A program made the translations under genes and the position numbers. This document shows positions 39,236 through 52,118 of a stretch of 64,000 nucleotides of DNA, in pieces (within the stretch, counting starts at the first letter, position 1; each line of letters starts with the position of its first letter). Origin of the DNA: Litomosoides sigmodontis (taxonomy: Eukaryota; Nematoda; Chromadorea; Rhabditida; Onchocercidae); assembly GCA_963070105.1 (NCBI GenBank), contig OY718807.1, positions 3,569,001 through 3,633,000 of the forward strand, in the 5' to 3' direction. The notes below the pieces were generated by a model. It was not told the origin of the DNA. It did no database searches and worked only from the letters and a program-made list of their open reading frames with translations.

Positions 39236-39483
39236 ATGGTGCTTTAGATATTGGCCCTATTGGTTTAGTGGAACGGGTTTTATCATGTAGGTATCAGTTG
39301 AGTGATAATTTTATGGAGTCATTTAGCCTCAAATTTTGTGGGCGCAGCTCAGTGTATCAGTCACTGTTTCGAGAAAATAATTGCAGGAACTTACTTGAAG
39401 GGTTTTATATTTTTGTTAAACAAATTTTTTGAAAACCGAAAGGACGTTGTCAGCTCTATATTTTTGCGATATTGGTCTATGCG

Positions 39484-39497
39484 TTTTCAGGTTGATG
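39484..39497 (+). promoter_or_regulatory. pus-1: Probable spliced-leader acceptor and start of pus-1
   Basis: TTTTCAG is followed after four bases by an ATG (39495) opening MLRNVSDFVRTVLRK, which looks like a basic amphipathic mitochondrial presequence. Consensus acceptor plus immediate ATG suggests trans-splicing. Confidence 0.5.
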
Positions 39498-42400
39498 TTA
39501 AGAAATGTTAGTGATTTTGTGAGAACTGTACTGAGGAAAACGAAACAAGTGATTACTCTGATGGATGACTTTGTTTCTGCGCCTTCCGATTCAGCTGTTG
39601 TTGCTGGCTAGTTTTTTATACTATTTTCGGGTTCTATTTGACTGCGTTCTAATTTTAGTTCAGTTTTTGACATAGATTAGCAAGGTCCGAAATTCCTTAG
39701 TTGGAGATCAAAAACTTGTGGGTTAGGTTGTTGAAGATTTTAAAATCGCTTTCATTTTCTTTGATAGGATCCCTGTTGCTTGTTTCAGCACCAATTTATG
39801 AACTGCTTTGTAATTTCCTGATCTGTTTCATCGAGCCATTTAAAAATTGGATATGTACATCAGATTGTACATAATATTTATAAAAATTGATTATGCATGA
39901 TCTAACATACATAATGTTATACATAATATTTATTATGCATTGATTATGCATAATATTTATATAAATTGATTATACATTATACATGATATTATACCTATAA
40001 TATTTATAGGTGAACCTGTTAGGAAAAGCAGGAGAAAGGAATATTCCTATGCATTGCTGCTAGCATATCAAGGCAAGAAATACAACGGTATGCAGGTAAA
40101 GACAGTAACTTTTAACACCGTTTTATTTCAGCTCAAGTTCAAGTTTGCATTTGTTAATGTATGCACTGATTGTAGAGAATACTGTTTTTTTTTCATTAAC
40201 CGCAATTTTTGAGGGTTCAAACACTTGGTAACAAATAATTTGCCTCTTAAAAGAAGCGAATAATGTTTTTAAAAAAGCCTTACCTTCTCGAAGTATTTTG
40301 CTTTATATATAAGATATATATAAGACGTTGTGTTTTTTTGATTCAACATTTTTGTTGTTATTATCTCCGTTTTATTGTATTCCAAATAAAATTATTTGGA
40401 AACCTTATCTTTTACGGCTTTTGACATAGATCAAAAAGTTAATAAATTTTTGAAAAAAATGTCTTTCATTGCTCACATACTGGGAGCATCTGGTCTTATG
40501 CATGACATCAGCAAACAAGACCTCACCATGTAATTTCATTTCTAACAGTTATTAACACCGTTTCTTTTGTTTTGTAGAATCTCTTGCCGGCATAAGTCGG
40601 GAAATGTTTAGAAAATATGAAATGCATGGAACTGAAACTAAATAATTGTATGCATTATTTTAGTTTTTATTTTTTAACTTGTAGTAATTCAAACTGGAAT
40701 GTTAAACCATTTCTTTTGTGATTTAAAGGTTCACAAAATTAATGTAGAATATTGGCAGTGACTGATCATATTGTTCATTTTACCGTAAAAAATTTGTCCT
40801 AGTGCTGTAAAACGGAAAATTACCTCCAGGAAATTTATGAACTGCTATGTTATTGGAAATTGAGAATGCTGGCAATGTACCTCAGCATCTGAATTTTTAC
40901 TTAATGTCTTTTTTTTGTTTTACAGTGATAATTTGTTTGTTCTGGATCAACAAAGATTATTTACAGGTGCAAAAAGATTTTCCCACAGTTGAAGGTGAAT
41001 TATTTAAAGCGATGGCTAAATGCGGATACATTTCTGAAGATGTTATTCTTAGTCCAGTTCATTTTGCATTTCAAAGAGCTGCTAGGACAGATCGTTTCGT
41101 ATCTGCAGCCCGACAGGTGCAGTTCATATAGCTGTTTCTGTTTACTTGCTCTTTTTTTCAGTTAAGGAACAAAATTTTGTAAATTACTTAATTTGAAATC
41201 CTTTTTCTCTAAAATTCAGATGTGTTCGATGCGGCTAGCACCAGGAAACCACGAATATTTTCTGAAAACAGCCACTGATAAATTGAATGCGAATTTACCT
41301 GAGGAAATTCGGGTTTTGGGCGTTAGGTAAGCTGTCTTTTCGTTTCTTGTCAGTGGATTGTCTTAATTCCTTCTGAATTACAGTTGTACTGACCAGTTTT
41401 TAATCCGTGCTCATAATGTAAATAAACGCTTTTTTGTTACTCACAAAAATTTAATAAACTCTTTAGACGTGCAATCCGTTCCTTCAAAGCGCACAAGAAC
41501 TGTGATAAACGAACGTATTCATACACTTTACCAACCTATGCATTCGCCAAAGCACATGAGGTGCTGTGTTGTTTTTTGCATTAAATATTTAAATTTAAAT
41601 TTCTATTTAAAGTGATTTCGAGAAATTTTGAAAAAAGATCTTTTGAATTTATTTGTTTTTCTTAAAATTTCTGACCTAATTTCATCTAATTTCAGTTGAC
41701 AATCAGTGCATTCCGCATTAACGAGACATCTATTGCTGAATTAAACGATTTACTTTCATTGTACAAAGGGACACACAATTTTTTCAATTATACTTCTGGA
41801 AGGCAAGTTTTTAATTTAGCAGTTAACAGAGTATGGTAGATTCTTCGCTAACTCTTTCAGAACGGAAATTTTTTCCTAGCCAACTTCCTTAATTCAGCTG
41901 TCGACTGGCTGTGATATTAATCCGTCTCAGCATAGCATGATTCTCATTCTTTTTTGATGCATCCAATTCAATCTGTATTGTATAAAAATATCAATGTGGG
42001 TCATATTTCTTCTTCCCCAAATCTTGTTTAAAAAGTGAGTATTTTGAAATTTCAAGTATCGTGATTATGCGACACTTGAAAAAACAATGTATGCTAAACA
42101 TCGCGTCTCAGTCTAATGTTGTGTCAGTTATTTTTATTTGTCTTCTTAAAAAAATCTTTTTCCAGTCATCATTATCGTGAGTTCTAAGGTGGGCGGCATA
42201 TTCTCTTTCTGAATTGTGTTCATACCAATTGAATCCATTACCGTCAATAGATTTAAAATCTCACTGTAGATTGCGATATTAGCATGCATGATAACTTTTT
42301 ATTTCTTCAAAAATTTCTAGAGAAGCTGGTGTTCAATAATTTCATAACTAATTTGTTCTTCCCCAAATCATATTTAAAAAGTGAACATGTTGAAATTTCA

Positions 42401-45080
42401 AGTATCGTGATTATGCGATACTTGTAAAAACAACATATGCTAAACATATAAACTAATGAAACAAATGTTCAATAATTTTCTGTTTAATAATCCCAAAATT
42501 TCATGCTGTTAACTTTTAAGTTAGCAATCCTCCATTGTTAATATATATTATGGAGCATTCCTCCTTTGATTGGGTTGAAAGGATTTTTTATATCAAATGA
42601 AAATGAATGCGCTGATATGACTTGAAAGGTCCAAAGAATATTCCATTAAAAGTTTGTCTTTGCTTAGGGATGAAATCTAAAAATATTACATCACTACAAT
42701 AGTATTTTAATCAATTCAAAGTAAAAGTCTATATAAATCGTGATAGTGATGAGAAGCTTGTTTACTGCAGATCAGGTATAATATACGATAAATGCTTTTC
42801 TTAAGTGCTTTTATCAAATCTACTTACTGCACGGTTTATATGGTAAAAAAATAGTGCGAACCGAATTTCTCTAAGATTTGTTATGGTTTCTCATAACATG
42901 AGGTTTAGGAAATGAAATCAGAGCCACCTCTAGTATTTTTTTTCAGAAATTGCCTTAATGCGAAATGCTTTGAGTTCTTTTTTTCCTTTTTAGTTATAGG
43001 TTAAGTTTGTAACAGTGGCAAGTACGCTAAATATTGACTGTAGAATCTCGTAATTCAGGTTCACATACAAAATTGGATCACGTTTTGAAAGATCTCCTGA
43101 TTGAGAAATATCTTAGACTGTGAAAACATTAGGAAAAGTCTGTTTTCGTGACATTGGTGTGGATGGGAGAAACACCAGGATGGGATGCAGAAGAGAATAG
43201 AAATTACGAATCGAAAAGATGGCCTTTGATTTACATTGGTTCTTCATCCTCTCCTTTTCTCTCTTCATCCTCTCCTTTTTCGTGATAATGGTGTTACTTC
43301 ATGAGCTGTGAATTTATAAATAATGAGTTTTATTAATTGAGGTATAGGAATTTCCAGATCTCTGTGAAACTTTCAGTTTTGTATAGAGATAACATTGATG
43401 TATATAAAAAAAATTTTTTTAGAAGCTACGAAGATCGAAGCAACATGCGATATATACATGATTTCAAATGTGGTCCAACACAACTTGTTGAAGATAAAGC
43501 TCGTGGTGAAATGGTTGAATTTATTACTCTTTATGTCACTGGACAAAGTTTCATGCTGCATCAGATTCGAAAAATGATCGGTACTTTCTGTTTTAAAGAT
43601 TATGATTTTTTGATTTTATTAACCAAACAATTTTTCAACATACATTAACTTTAGGATGTACTTTCTGCTTGAATTTCAGGGATGACAGTGGCAACGTTTA
43701 GGGGGATGTGTGGCAAAACTGAGATAGCAAATTCATTTCGCAGTGAGCGAGTATGTTTTTTATCATCTGAATATAAATGAACAGCAAGAAAATCTAAATT
43801 TATGATCTCAATGATGAGTTCATGTATCTAGCTTTTTATAAGTGCAATGAAATATCTAACTTAGCAGTGAATAAGTTTTGCAGGAGGAGCATTTTTTTGC
43901 AAAATTAAAGCCTTGTCTTCTTTGATTTTATAGTTGAATTAAATATTTAGATGGACATACCAAAAGCACCAGGTCTGGGTTTGGTGTTGGACAAGGTTCA
44001 CTACGAAAGTTACGACAGGTGGTATGAAAAAACACACGACATGTTGAATAATTGGGGTGAAGAAATTGAAGCAAAGGCTGATGAATTTCGACAACATTAC
44101 ATAATTGAGGAAATTTATCGTCAGGAGCTTGCTACACATTCGTAGGTTTTTGTATGGTTTTTTTCAATGAAAATTGTTTTCCTTATGAAGGGATCAATGG
44201 CGTGTTATTCATATTCCCTGCTGTTGTTGGACGACCTCACAGAGGCAGCATAACATAATAATATTTGGACCATTTGCACATTCCTACTCCGTTCTGCACA
44301 GGCATATTTTCTGATTTTAATACCACATTAAAATTTTTGGAAAATCTTTAAAAAAGCGTGCGGGAATGAGATTAAAAAAAACATTAATATGTAGAAGTGG
44401 AATTATAATGAATTTGAGCTTTTACTAACTACGAAAGTTTTATTGCATTTCAGGATGTTTTTATGGTTGACTACATTGATAAGGCACGATATAATGATAC
44501 CCGGAATTACAAGAGAATCAAGAGAAAGATCGCCATTGGGATTAGCTTCCGATCGCGCATACGTTAGTTTGTCTTTGTGCTTCTTGTATAAATACATGAA
44601 TGAAACATTCGTTAAGGTGATTTGATAAATTATTCTAATCCATTTCCACTTAGTGTTTATTATTGTAAGTGGCCCGCATGCCACCCAGGATTCAAAAAAA
44701 AACATTGAGTGGGAGGCGCAACTAAATGAAAGTTTGATGTTTGTTGCTTCAAAAATGTATTTTGCAAAATATTTTTAGTTCAATACATTTCTTGTTTTCA
44801 GCTTGCAAATAAGGAATTAAGAGAAATGGAAAAAGAAAAGCAAAGTCAGGTCACTGAGTGTGAGAAAATACGAGAAAATGATGGGGCAGAAGTAATGAAA
44901 AAAGATTCGGATTCACAGTCAGGAGGAAATTCAGAAGGAAGTCATGCAGACACTGTAGCTGTTGTTGGCACTTCTCCAAAAAAATGTTGCACTGTGGGGA
45001 ATCCTGATACTTCTACTACATCTTTCCTTCTAGGTGTAGATCAAGAATTTACCAATGCTTCAGGAAAATCAGTCGTTTGA
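39495..45080 (+). CDS. pus-1: tRNA pseudouridine synthase, TruA/PUS1 family
   Basis: Exons: 39495-39606 (tentative), 40010-40095, 40967-41116, 41220-41326, 41467-41560, 41696-41802, 43423-43580, 43680-43750, 43951-44141, 44454-44562 and 44802-45080 (TGA), about 487 residues. TruA/PUS1 signatures in order: YALLLAYQGKKYNGMQ, FQRAARTDRFVSA with the catalytic Asp of the RTD motif, YKGTHNFFNYTSG, then GQSFMLHQIRKMIG, and a C-terminal THSMFLWLTTL matching the PUS1 ERSMAQWL region. The enzyme isomerises uridines in cytosolic and mitochondrial tRNAs. The N-terminus could target mitochondria. The last exon adds a Ser/Glu-rich tail with no known domain. Two introns appear to use GC donors: AGGCAAGT at 41801-41808 (firm, phases match) and GGCTAGT at 39606 (tentative). 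It follows hrpf-1 and precedes lcmt-1 on the same strand. Confidence 0.9.
39866..40009. repeat. A/T-rich imperfect tandem array in a pus-1 intron
   Basis: Repeats built from TACATAATATTTATA and ATTGATTATGCAT words, four or more degenerate units, running directly into the TTATAG 3' splice site of the second coding exon of pus-1. ATGCAT palindromes recur inside. Confidence 0.7.
42008..42101. repeat. Direct repeat, copy 1 (with second copy at 42354)
   Basis: About 93 bases beginning TCTTCCCC and ending GCTAAACAT, repeated about 350 bases downstream with about 85% identity by eye. The core is a CAAGTATCG...CGAYACTTG stem with an 8-base loop. Both copies lie inside the 1.6 kb pus-1 intron. Confidence 0.75.
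42354..42446. repeat. Direct repeat, copy 2, with perfect 9-bp stem
   Basis: Second copy of the element at 42008. Here CAAGTATCG and CGATACTTG are exact reverse complements around the loop TGATTATG; copy 1 has one mismatch in the stem. Confidence 0.75.
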
Positions 45081-45371
45081 GCTTTGGAAGACTCTTTGTT
45101 TAATGTTTTATTATGAACACTTAGAGGGAGGAAAGGGAAATTTAATGGAGTCTTTTAACCTCATGTGCTTAAAAAGATTCACCATATAGACATATTAGAA
45201 CTATTAAAATAATATTTCGCTTCTATGTCCAAGAAGATACCACCCACAGTATTTCCATAAAGTGTGTTATCTGGAAGACTGATTAAATTTGATTGTTTAG
45301 CTCTTCATTTCTGATACATATGAGTAGTTTATTTCTTGTTGCTATTGTTGAGCAGTCAGATGTTGTTATCG

Positions 45372-45377
45372 AATAAA
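45372..45377 (+). terminator. pus-1: Polyadenylation signal of pus-1
   Basis: AATAAA about 290 bases after the pus-1 stop and about 460 bases before the lcmt-1 ATG. Confidence 0.55.
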
Positions 45378-45838
45378 GCTGAACTGCACTATTGGATCTT
45401 CCTTTAGCATTCGAAAAATTAGACGAGCTATTTGTTTCTTAAGATTAAGTTTGGTGACAATTACTACTACCATTTCAGTGAGAGACGACATTGGAAATCA
45501 GCTTGAAAATTTTTCGTATTAAGTCAAAACTCGACTGCATACTTTGAATGTTTTAGAAGTCGAAGCCCTCACCCTCCCTCGCCAAACCCTCCCAACGATC
45601 TAATGATAAATTTTATGATTCTTGATAATAGATAGGAATACCGTATATAAAGGATTAATTGAAGCTGCGCAAAATTCGTTTAATGGTGGTGTCTGACTAG
45701 AATGCAGCAAAACGAAAGTTTCACGTCCAGTTAGGAGTTTGCAGCTATAATAACTTTCTGTTACCTTGTAATGTTTGATTTTAGTTTTTATGTAAAATAT
45801 ATCGATAAACACACAGAGATTCTACTGTATATCAAGTG

Positions 45839-48103
45839 ATGGAAGCAGAAGCAGAGCTTGGAGATGATCATTTGGGAATAGAAATTGGCATTCGACGAAG
45901 ACCGGCATCTGTTTCAGATGACTACTCAGTACAAAAAACGAACGATGATGCTACTGAGTGCAAATACACAGCATCGAAAGTAAGCTTGCGTCTTTTTTTC
46001 TAGATTTTCAGAACTGCTTTTTCTGCGAATTTAGGGCATGCTAATTCTAGAAAGATGGCCTTTCGAAATGTTCTAAGATTATTACTGCGTTAAGGCCAGT
46101 TCTATTCATGCCTTACATGACTGTTTGGCGGAGTAGTCAAGTCAAGGAGCTTAGAAGTTTTAAAATGAAGTTTTAATTATAACATTTTCATAACGTACTT
46201 TTTTCTATGGAAAAGTTTTAGATGAATTATTTCAAAGATGAATATGTTCATCGATTTATTTTGGGCGGTGAATGTAATCTTCGTCGTGATCCCGAAATTT
46301 CACGTGGTTATTGGGCTAGAATTGTCGCAGTTAAGGCTGTCGTGGATGGATTTTTGAAGGTATGATTGAATGATATTGTTTTAAACGGCAAATCATGGTT
46401 TTCAAAACTAATTCCACGCAAATTGGTAGTTTTAAAGCTAGACTTTAGAGTTGAGAAAAAAACAAATGAAAAAAGCGATTTTGGAATGGTTTTACTATTT
46501 ATTACCTTGTTCTTTCCAGGCATTTCCCGAAAAATGTCAGATCATCAATCTTGGTGCGGGATTTGATACTTTGTATTGGCGGCTGAGAGGCGAGGGAAAA
46601 CACCTTTATCGGTATGTTGAAGTAGATTTCAGTTCGGTTACTGCGAAAAAGATTCGAATAATGCGAAGACCTGGCTCACCTAATCTTATTTCTATGTTTT
46701 CGGCAGAACGTAAGTAATTTCGCTTAAAATTAAGTGTGAATTCAAGCTTACACAAAAGGATGATTCTGAACATGCTAAATTTTGAAACTTTTTTCTGGCG
46801 CGACGGAGGCAATAGAAAGATGGAAATTAAAATAGTTTGACAGTTACTAGTCTTTTTATATTTTGCTACTGCAAATCGGCTTCAAAACTTATTTATTTAG
46901 CAGAGGAAGTGGGGCATGCAGATCTACATGCAGGTGACTACCACTTAGTCGGTGCGGATTTGAGGCAGTTAAATGAATTGAAGGAAAAACTTGATAGTTG
47001 TTATTTAAATTATGAAGCACCGACATTATTTATCGCAGAATGCGTTCTGGTATACATGGGAACGTGCCAGAGTGACACACTTTTGTCAGCATGTGTCAAA
47101 TGGTTTGAGAACGCTTTTTTCCTGAATTACGAGCAGGTCTGTTTCTGTTATTAGGTTTCCTTATGAAATTTAGATCTGCATATAATTTCCTGAATTTCGC
47201 GTTTTTATAAGTAGCTTTCAATGTTAGATGCAATGCCATATACTGCGTATATGACCAAAGATTTAGTGCGTATGACTTATCTATTAACATATTCGTAACT
47301 TGCTGCTACAGCCTTAGGAAAATGCATTTTTGTTACACATAAGAGAAAAATATTGCGAAATTCTTTTTTTGTAATTTAGGTGAATATAGGTGATACGTTT
47401 GGCAAGATAATGGTATCAAATCTTCATGAGCGTGGTATAATTTTGCCAGGCCTTGCTGCTTGTGAGAATTTAGATGCCCAGAAAAAACGGTTAGTTTTCA
47501 TAACGATTTCATAACATATAACGGTAAGCGATATTGCGGTATGATGTGTTCTTGTTGTCTTTTGATAATTCTTCGCTACTTTATTCAACATTTGCTTTTT
47601 TGCTTGTTATGAAACTCTTTTGCTTATTATGCTGCTTGGTAAATTGTCCTTTTTAATAGAATTTTTTATTTATAGCTTTGTGGACAATGGCTGGGGGAAT
47701 GTTCTCGTTAAGACAATGTGGGAAATTTATGGAAAAGAAATCCCGGACGTGCAAGTGAAAAGGTTTGTGAGCTAATAAAGCTCATTTATTTTGCATTATT
47801 TACTTTACGATTTTCTTGGTTGTGGTTAGGTGCATTATATTACATCGTTTATGTCTTCATCTAGTTGTATTGAAATTAGATGGTGCTTGTAAATTTGGTA
47901 GGACTTCCTAGGTTTTACTAAAGTTGGACTCATATTGTGATATTCATTCAAGTCGAATTATATTTATGTTTTTTAATGTTTCCAGGATTGAAAAGCTGGA
48001 ATTGCTGGACGAAAAGATCCTACTTTCGCAATTACTTGAACACTATTGCTTTGTTATTGCTTCCAAAAGTGCTTATATGCTCAACTTAGATTGGGAAAAA
48101 TAA
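45839..48103 (+). CDS. lcmt-1: Leucine carboxyl methyltransferase 1 (PP2A methyltransferase)
   Basis: Seven exons with fully consistent phases: 45839-45979, 46222-46359, 46520-46709, 46901-47136, 47380-47489, 47676-47762 and 47986-48103 (TAA). The protein is 339 residues, close to human LCMT1 (about 334). Family marks: DEYVHRFI and SRGYWAR near the N-terminus (the family's RGY-xxR), the SAM-binding IINLGAGFDTLYWRL, an acidic YVEVDFSSVT strand that would hold the ribose, FIAECVLVYM, and GWGNVLVKTMWEIY near the end. The enzyme uses S-adenosylmethionine to methylate the C-terminal leucine of the PP2A catalytic subunit, which controls holoenzyme assembly in the cytosol. A 3' splice-like ATATCAAG lies directly before TG-ATG, so the message may be trans-spliced. 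It lies between pus-1 and another methyltransferase gene. Confidence 0.93.
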
Positions 48104-48299
48104 GACAGTTCAAAAACTCTTCGAGGTGAAGGGAAAATAAGAGGATGCGTAAAAACATGAATCAGGGCGCAGATCTAAATGTCTCAAAAATATTATTAAG
48201 TTATTCACTTTCTGACAAAAAATTCAAGCGTGGATTATATTTTTGTATTAGAAGATTTTCCATCTAAAATTTCCTAGAATTTCTATGCGTTGTGAATGC

Positions 48300-48340
48300 A
48301 ATAAAAAAGTTGTTGTTTTATGACATGTTATGCAAATAAA
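48300..48340 (+). terminator. lcmt-1: Two polyadenylation signals of lcmt-1
   Basis: AATAAA at 48300-48305 and again at 48335-48340, 200-240 bases past the stop and about 360 bases before the next gene's probable leader acceptor. Confidence 0.55.
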
Positions 48341-48692
48341 ATATACTTTTGCTCTGTATTTGCTTTTCATATTGTGCGAATTGTGCAAAATATTTTTTCA
48401 ATTTTACGAAAAATATTTTAACGTTGACATTTTCATGTTTGAATCAGCGTAAAAAATGGCTTAGAGGATACTAAATATACCTAGATATTGAGCATTAATA
48501 CACTGCAAATAGTAAGGCAACATTACAATTGCTCTACTGTGTGTGGGTTTGAAATTGGAAAAAAAGAATGTAAGCTCGTAGGTAAGGTTTGGCATTTACG
48601 TAACTTTTTCAATGTTTGTTGATGTTTCTATCGACGAGCGAGAGATTATGGTGGCTTTATCATGGAGGAATGAGATAAATATGGCTAATAAC

Positions 48693-48704
48693 TTATTTTT
48701 CAAG
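48693..48704 (+). promoter_or_regulatory. Probable spliced-leader acceptor of the downstream methyltransferase gene
   Basis: TTATTTTTCAAG ends 16 bases before the ATG at 48721. The frame that continues into the next exon starts here, and no upstream coding exon was found. Confidence 0.45.
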
Positions 48705-48720
48705 TCCTGGAGTTTCCAAT

Positions 48721-51700
48721 ATGTGCCTGAGCATAAAACAAGCAGAAGAAGAATTTCAAAATTTGCTTTATCGTGTGGAGCCGAAGAGCGTGGCAGAATT
48801 TTTGAGTTGGATCAATGAAAGCTTTGTAGTGTCGGATGGAAGATGTATAATTAACCATTTATGCTATTTTAAATATATTTTAAACAAATTACTCAAAAAT
48901 TAGAATTAAAATTGCCGAACAGGTATATGCAAAAGATTTTAGGTCATCCGGACAGCGAAAATATTGAATTTGATGGAAGAAGCGAACCCACTTCGGAATG
49001 TGACGTTTTGTTACGGAAGATAGCAATGGATATTAGGAACGAGGTATCGTGTTCATAGAAACTTTTTAAATTTTTAGGAAATACAGATGTAATGCCTTTG
49101 CCGCTGTGTTTTTAGCACTTTGAGTAGTTGAAATATTTAACTTTGTGGGAGGTAGATTTAAGCCTGTTCTGTCTCTGTGGGTAAAACTTTAAAAAAATAT
49201 CCTCCTGTCATGCCATTAACTTACTGTCGTTTCATATGAATCATGAAGTCCGAAATTTGATATATCTCTTCATATTCCAATGAGTTGTGTCAGATTATTC
49301 ATGACGTCTGAAAAGAGGATTCTTCATTTCTTTAGAGTAGTGGTTGCAATATTGGGGTATTCAAAGAGATTTCTTCACCGTAATAAGAAAAAATGTTCTA
49401 ATAGGAACTTTCGAATAAATGCTTTCTAAATTTTCCTTTGGTACTTCTGGAAGAGATAAGCTAGAGTAAAAAGAGAATGGCGTTGATTTAAAATATGAAT
49501 TTTACTGAAAATACTCTCCTTTACATCCTTAATTCCGATCTGCAGTGTATTGTTTCCTTTTCAGTTGCCAACGACAGCGATGCTACCTTCTGAAACATTG
49601 TGTTGGCCACAAACTGGTCTAGATTCCGATTGCACTAGTGATACTACGGTGGATTATTTCTATGTTCCAAAAAATTTTTAATAAAATACTTGTATTCCGC
49701 CATATTCGAAGTACTTATTGTAGTAGTTTGATCATAGTTCTTCACTGCATATAGGTGCATGTCGACGCTTTCTTATACGACGATAATGATGTGGATGAAT
49801 TGGTGGATCAGGGCTTGCTTACTCGAGAATACTGCACGCAGTGTGGCTGCAAGAAAACCATGCCTCTAAAATTTATTTCACATTCACTAAGTATTGATCA
49901 GGTATCATCTATTTGAAGTTTTGTGTTGTTGCAAATTTTTGTTAGGCCATAGGGCTGTAAGAGTTCTACACTTATATAATGCATAAAATTTATTCTAGGT
50001 ACTAATCAATAAAGTATAAAAAAATGATGTGCTTGGTGTTAACCTATAGGAAAGATTGATGAAAAACATTGAAAAATTTTAACGTCTTGTAAAAAAACAA
50101 AAGTTTGAAAAAGTAATTATATAAGTTACAGCTACGATATGCATTCACTGTATTAGTTCCTTTAAATAAGGATATGAAGGGTACATTAATTGTCGATGTT
50201 GGCTCGAGATTGGGCGTTGTTTTATATGCTGTCTACAGTTACAGGTTTGTTTTTTGTAACAATACGAGTTAATAATGTATGACTTTTATGAAATCTTTAT
50301 GAAATTTATGAAATTACTTTTATGAAATCTTCGATTATTTTGGTATCAACTGAATGTATTAAGATTCAAAAGAAAAATTTTTTATTTGTGACAGAATTTA
50401 TGTGCTTTCAGTGGTGGTTTGGTGAATGCTATTGGTATTGAAATGAATAAGGATTTTTGTGAACTGCAAAAAAAGGTAATTAAAATCAATGGGATGGATT
50501 CAAAAATTAAAGTGAGTGCTTCATAATTTTGATTACTGCATAATTTGAAAGGAGAAAACAATATTTTTCTTCTGCAAATTTGATCTCCTACTGATGGCTT
50601 GTATGCTGTGCATTCTTTCTCTCTTTCATCCATTCACGGTGTCACTGTACATGTTTGTTTCATACTGAAATGTGGAATGAATCTTAGAATGTCCAATTTT
50701 GTTAAAAGGAATTAGTGAATTGTTTATCCAATTTTTATTAAACTCATCAGCCGATTCTTCTCAACAACAGAAATAAATGATACTAATTCAACCTTCCCTG
50801 TGGAACAAAATCAGAAATTTGTTGTAATTGTTTATTCAAAATCTGGTTTTCAGACAAGTAGAAGGTGGTGAAATCTGACTTATTTCAGGTGATCAATGAC
50901 GATGTTAGAAGACAGGCTGAAATTGTTGGTGCTGCTGATGTTATTGTGTTACACAATGTGTTTTCATTCTTTCTTCCACTCGCTGATCAGGTATTGGTTT
51001 GTCTAATCTCGAAGTAATTTTTGTTCAAAAATTATATAAATGCGCTTTCTTATTTCAAGATTGCTAGTCTTTTATAGCTGATGTAGAAGTTCTGTGCAAT
51101 CCATTCATTTTCATTATGCACATATTTTTGCAGACAGAATGTTGGGAATTTCTGCGGAAATCTATACAACCTGGTGCTGCAATTATATCAAACCCTGCAA
51201 TTGAAGCAGTTACAAAGCATTTAACCCTTTCATTTCTTATATCCGATTGGCTTGAAAAAGTAAGTATATCATTTAATGAATTCAATGCATTCTTACTTAT
51301 CAGCTTTACCTTAATTTTATCCAAAATCTAAGAGAATTCTTATTTCTATAGTCAAGAGAATCCCTATCATCGTTTTTTCTTCTTTCACGTTTTATTTATT
51401 TTTTATTACCGGACGTAAGCTTTCTATATTTTTCGGTGGGAACAAATTTCTCTGTTTGTTATATATGTGCTGTTCTTTGCATAGCTATCATTGTCTTTCG
51501 TTTATTTCTTTACCAATTTTTATTTCTCGAAGCAATATCACTTAAATTATGGGGTGGCGGTAAAATTATAACTTTTATCAGGTAAAGTTGAATTTCCGCG
51601 CATTATAATTCTCGAATTTTTTCTTGTGCAATGACGCAAATTAAGGTTGTGATTACAAATAATGTAGGACTCATACTTGCATCTGTGCTCTTGCACTACA

Positions 51701-52004
51701 CTAATTTTTTGAACATTAAATTTATTCATCAATCAGGAAAGCGAATTATAAATATCGTAGTAAGGAGAAATCTTTGAATGATTTCGAAATTCAATGCGGT
51801 AGAAATTGGTTTGATGAAACTGAATTTAGGTTGTGATTTATGTTTGAATGGAAAATGAGCTGAACTTACCTCTGAAATGAAATTAAATTACAGATTGAAA
51901 CCGATCATTTAGCTGCACTATACGCGGGTACCAACCAAGATTTGTTTTATGACTGTAACAAGTTGACACTCTATAAAGTGAAACGCCAAGATGCATTACA
52001 ATAG
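48721..52004 (+). CDS. Predicted SAM-dependent methyltransferase, unassigned
   Basis: Nine exons in consistent phase: 48721-48844, 48943-49043, 49565-49648 (donor weak), 49755-49901, 50132-50244, 50412-50511, 50889-50990, 51134-51259 and 51894-52004 (TAG), about 335 residues. The N-terminal half is acidic and helical (IKQAEEEFQNLLYRV) and has a small cysteine cluster, EYCTQCGCKK. The second half reads as a class I Rossmann methyltransferase: TLIVDVGSRLGVVLYAVYSY as the glycine-rich SAM loop, NAIGIEMNKDF as the acidic motif after it, INGMDSKIKVINDDV, then ADVIVLHNVFSFFL as motif IV, and FLRKSIQPGAAII as motif VI. The substrate is unknown. I see no DPPY/NPPF motif, so an adenine-N6 or glutamine methyltransferase is not supported. 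Its neighbours (pseudouridine synthase, LCMT) hint at RNA or protein modification but prove nothing. Confidence 0.8.
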
Positions 52005-52118
52005 TATACTGAAGAGAAATATTTTGAACGATGGAAATGACGGTGAAGAAAACTTTTCTAACGCTCTCGACACATCAGTCACTTGCTGTCATGTTAATTT
52101 TCATGTTTTAGAATTACC

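Noticed and set aside
48612..48818. Alternative upstream start for the methyltransferase gene
   Set aside because: This frame differs from that of the following exons. The ATG at 48721 continues in phase to 48844 and beyond.
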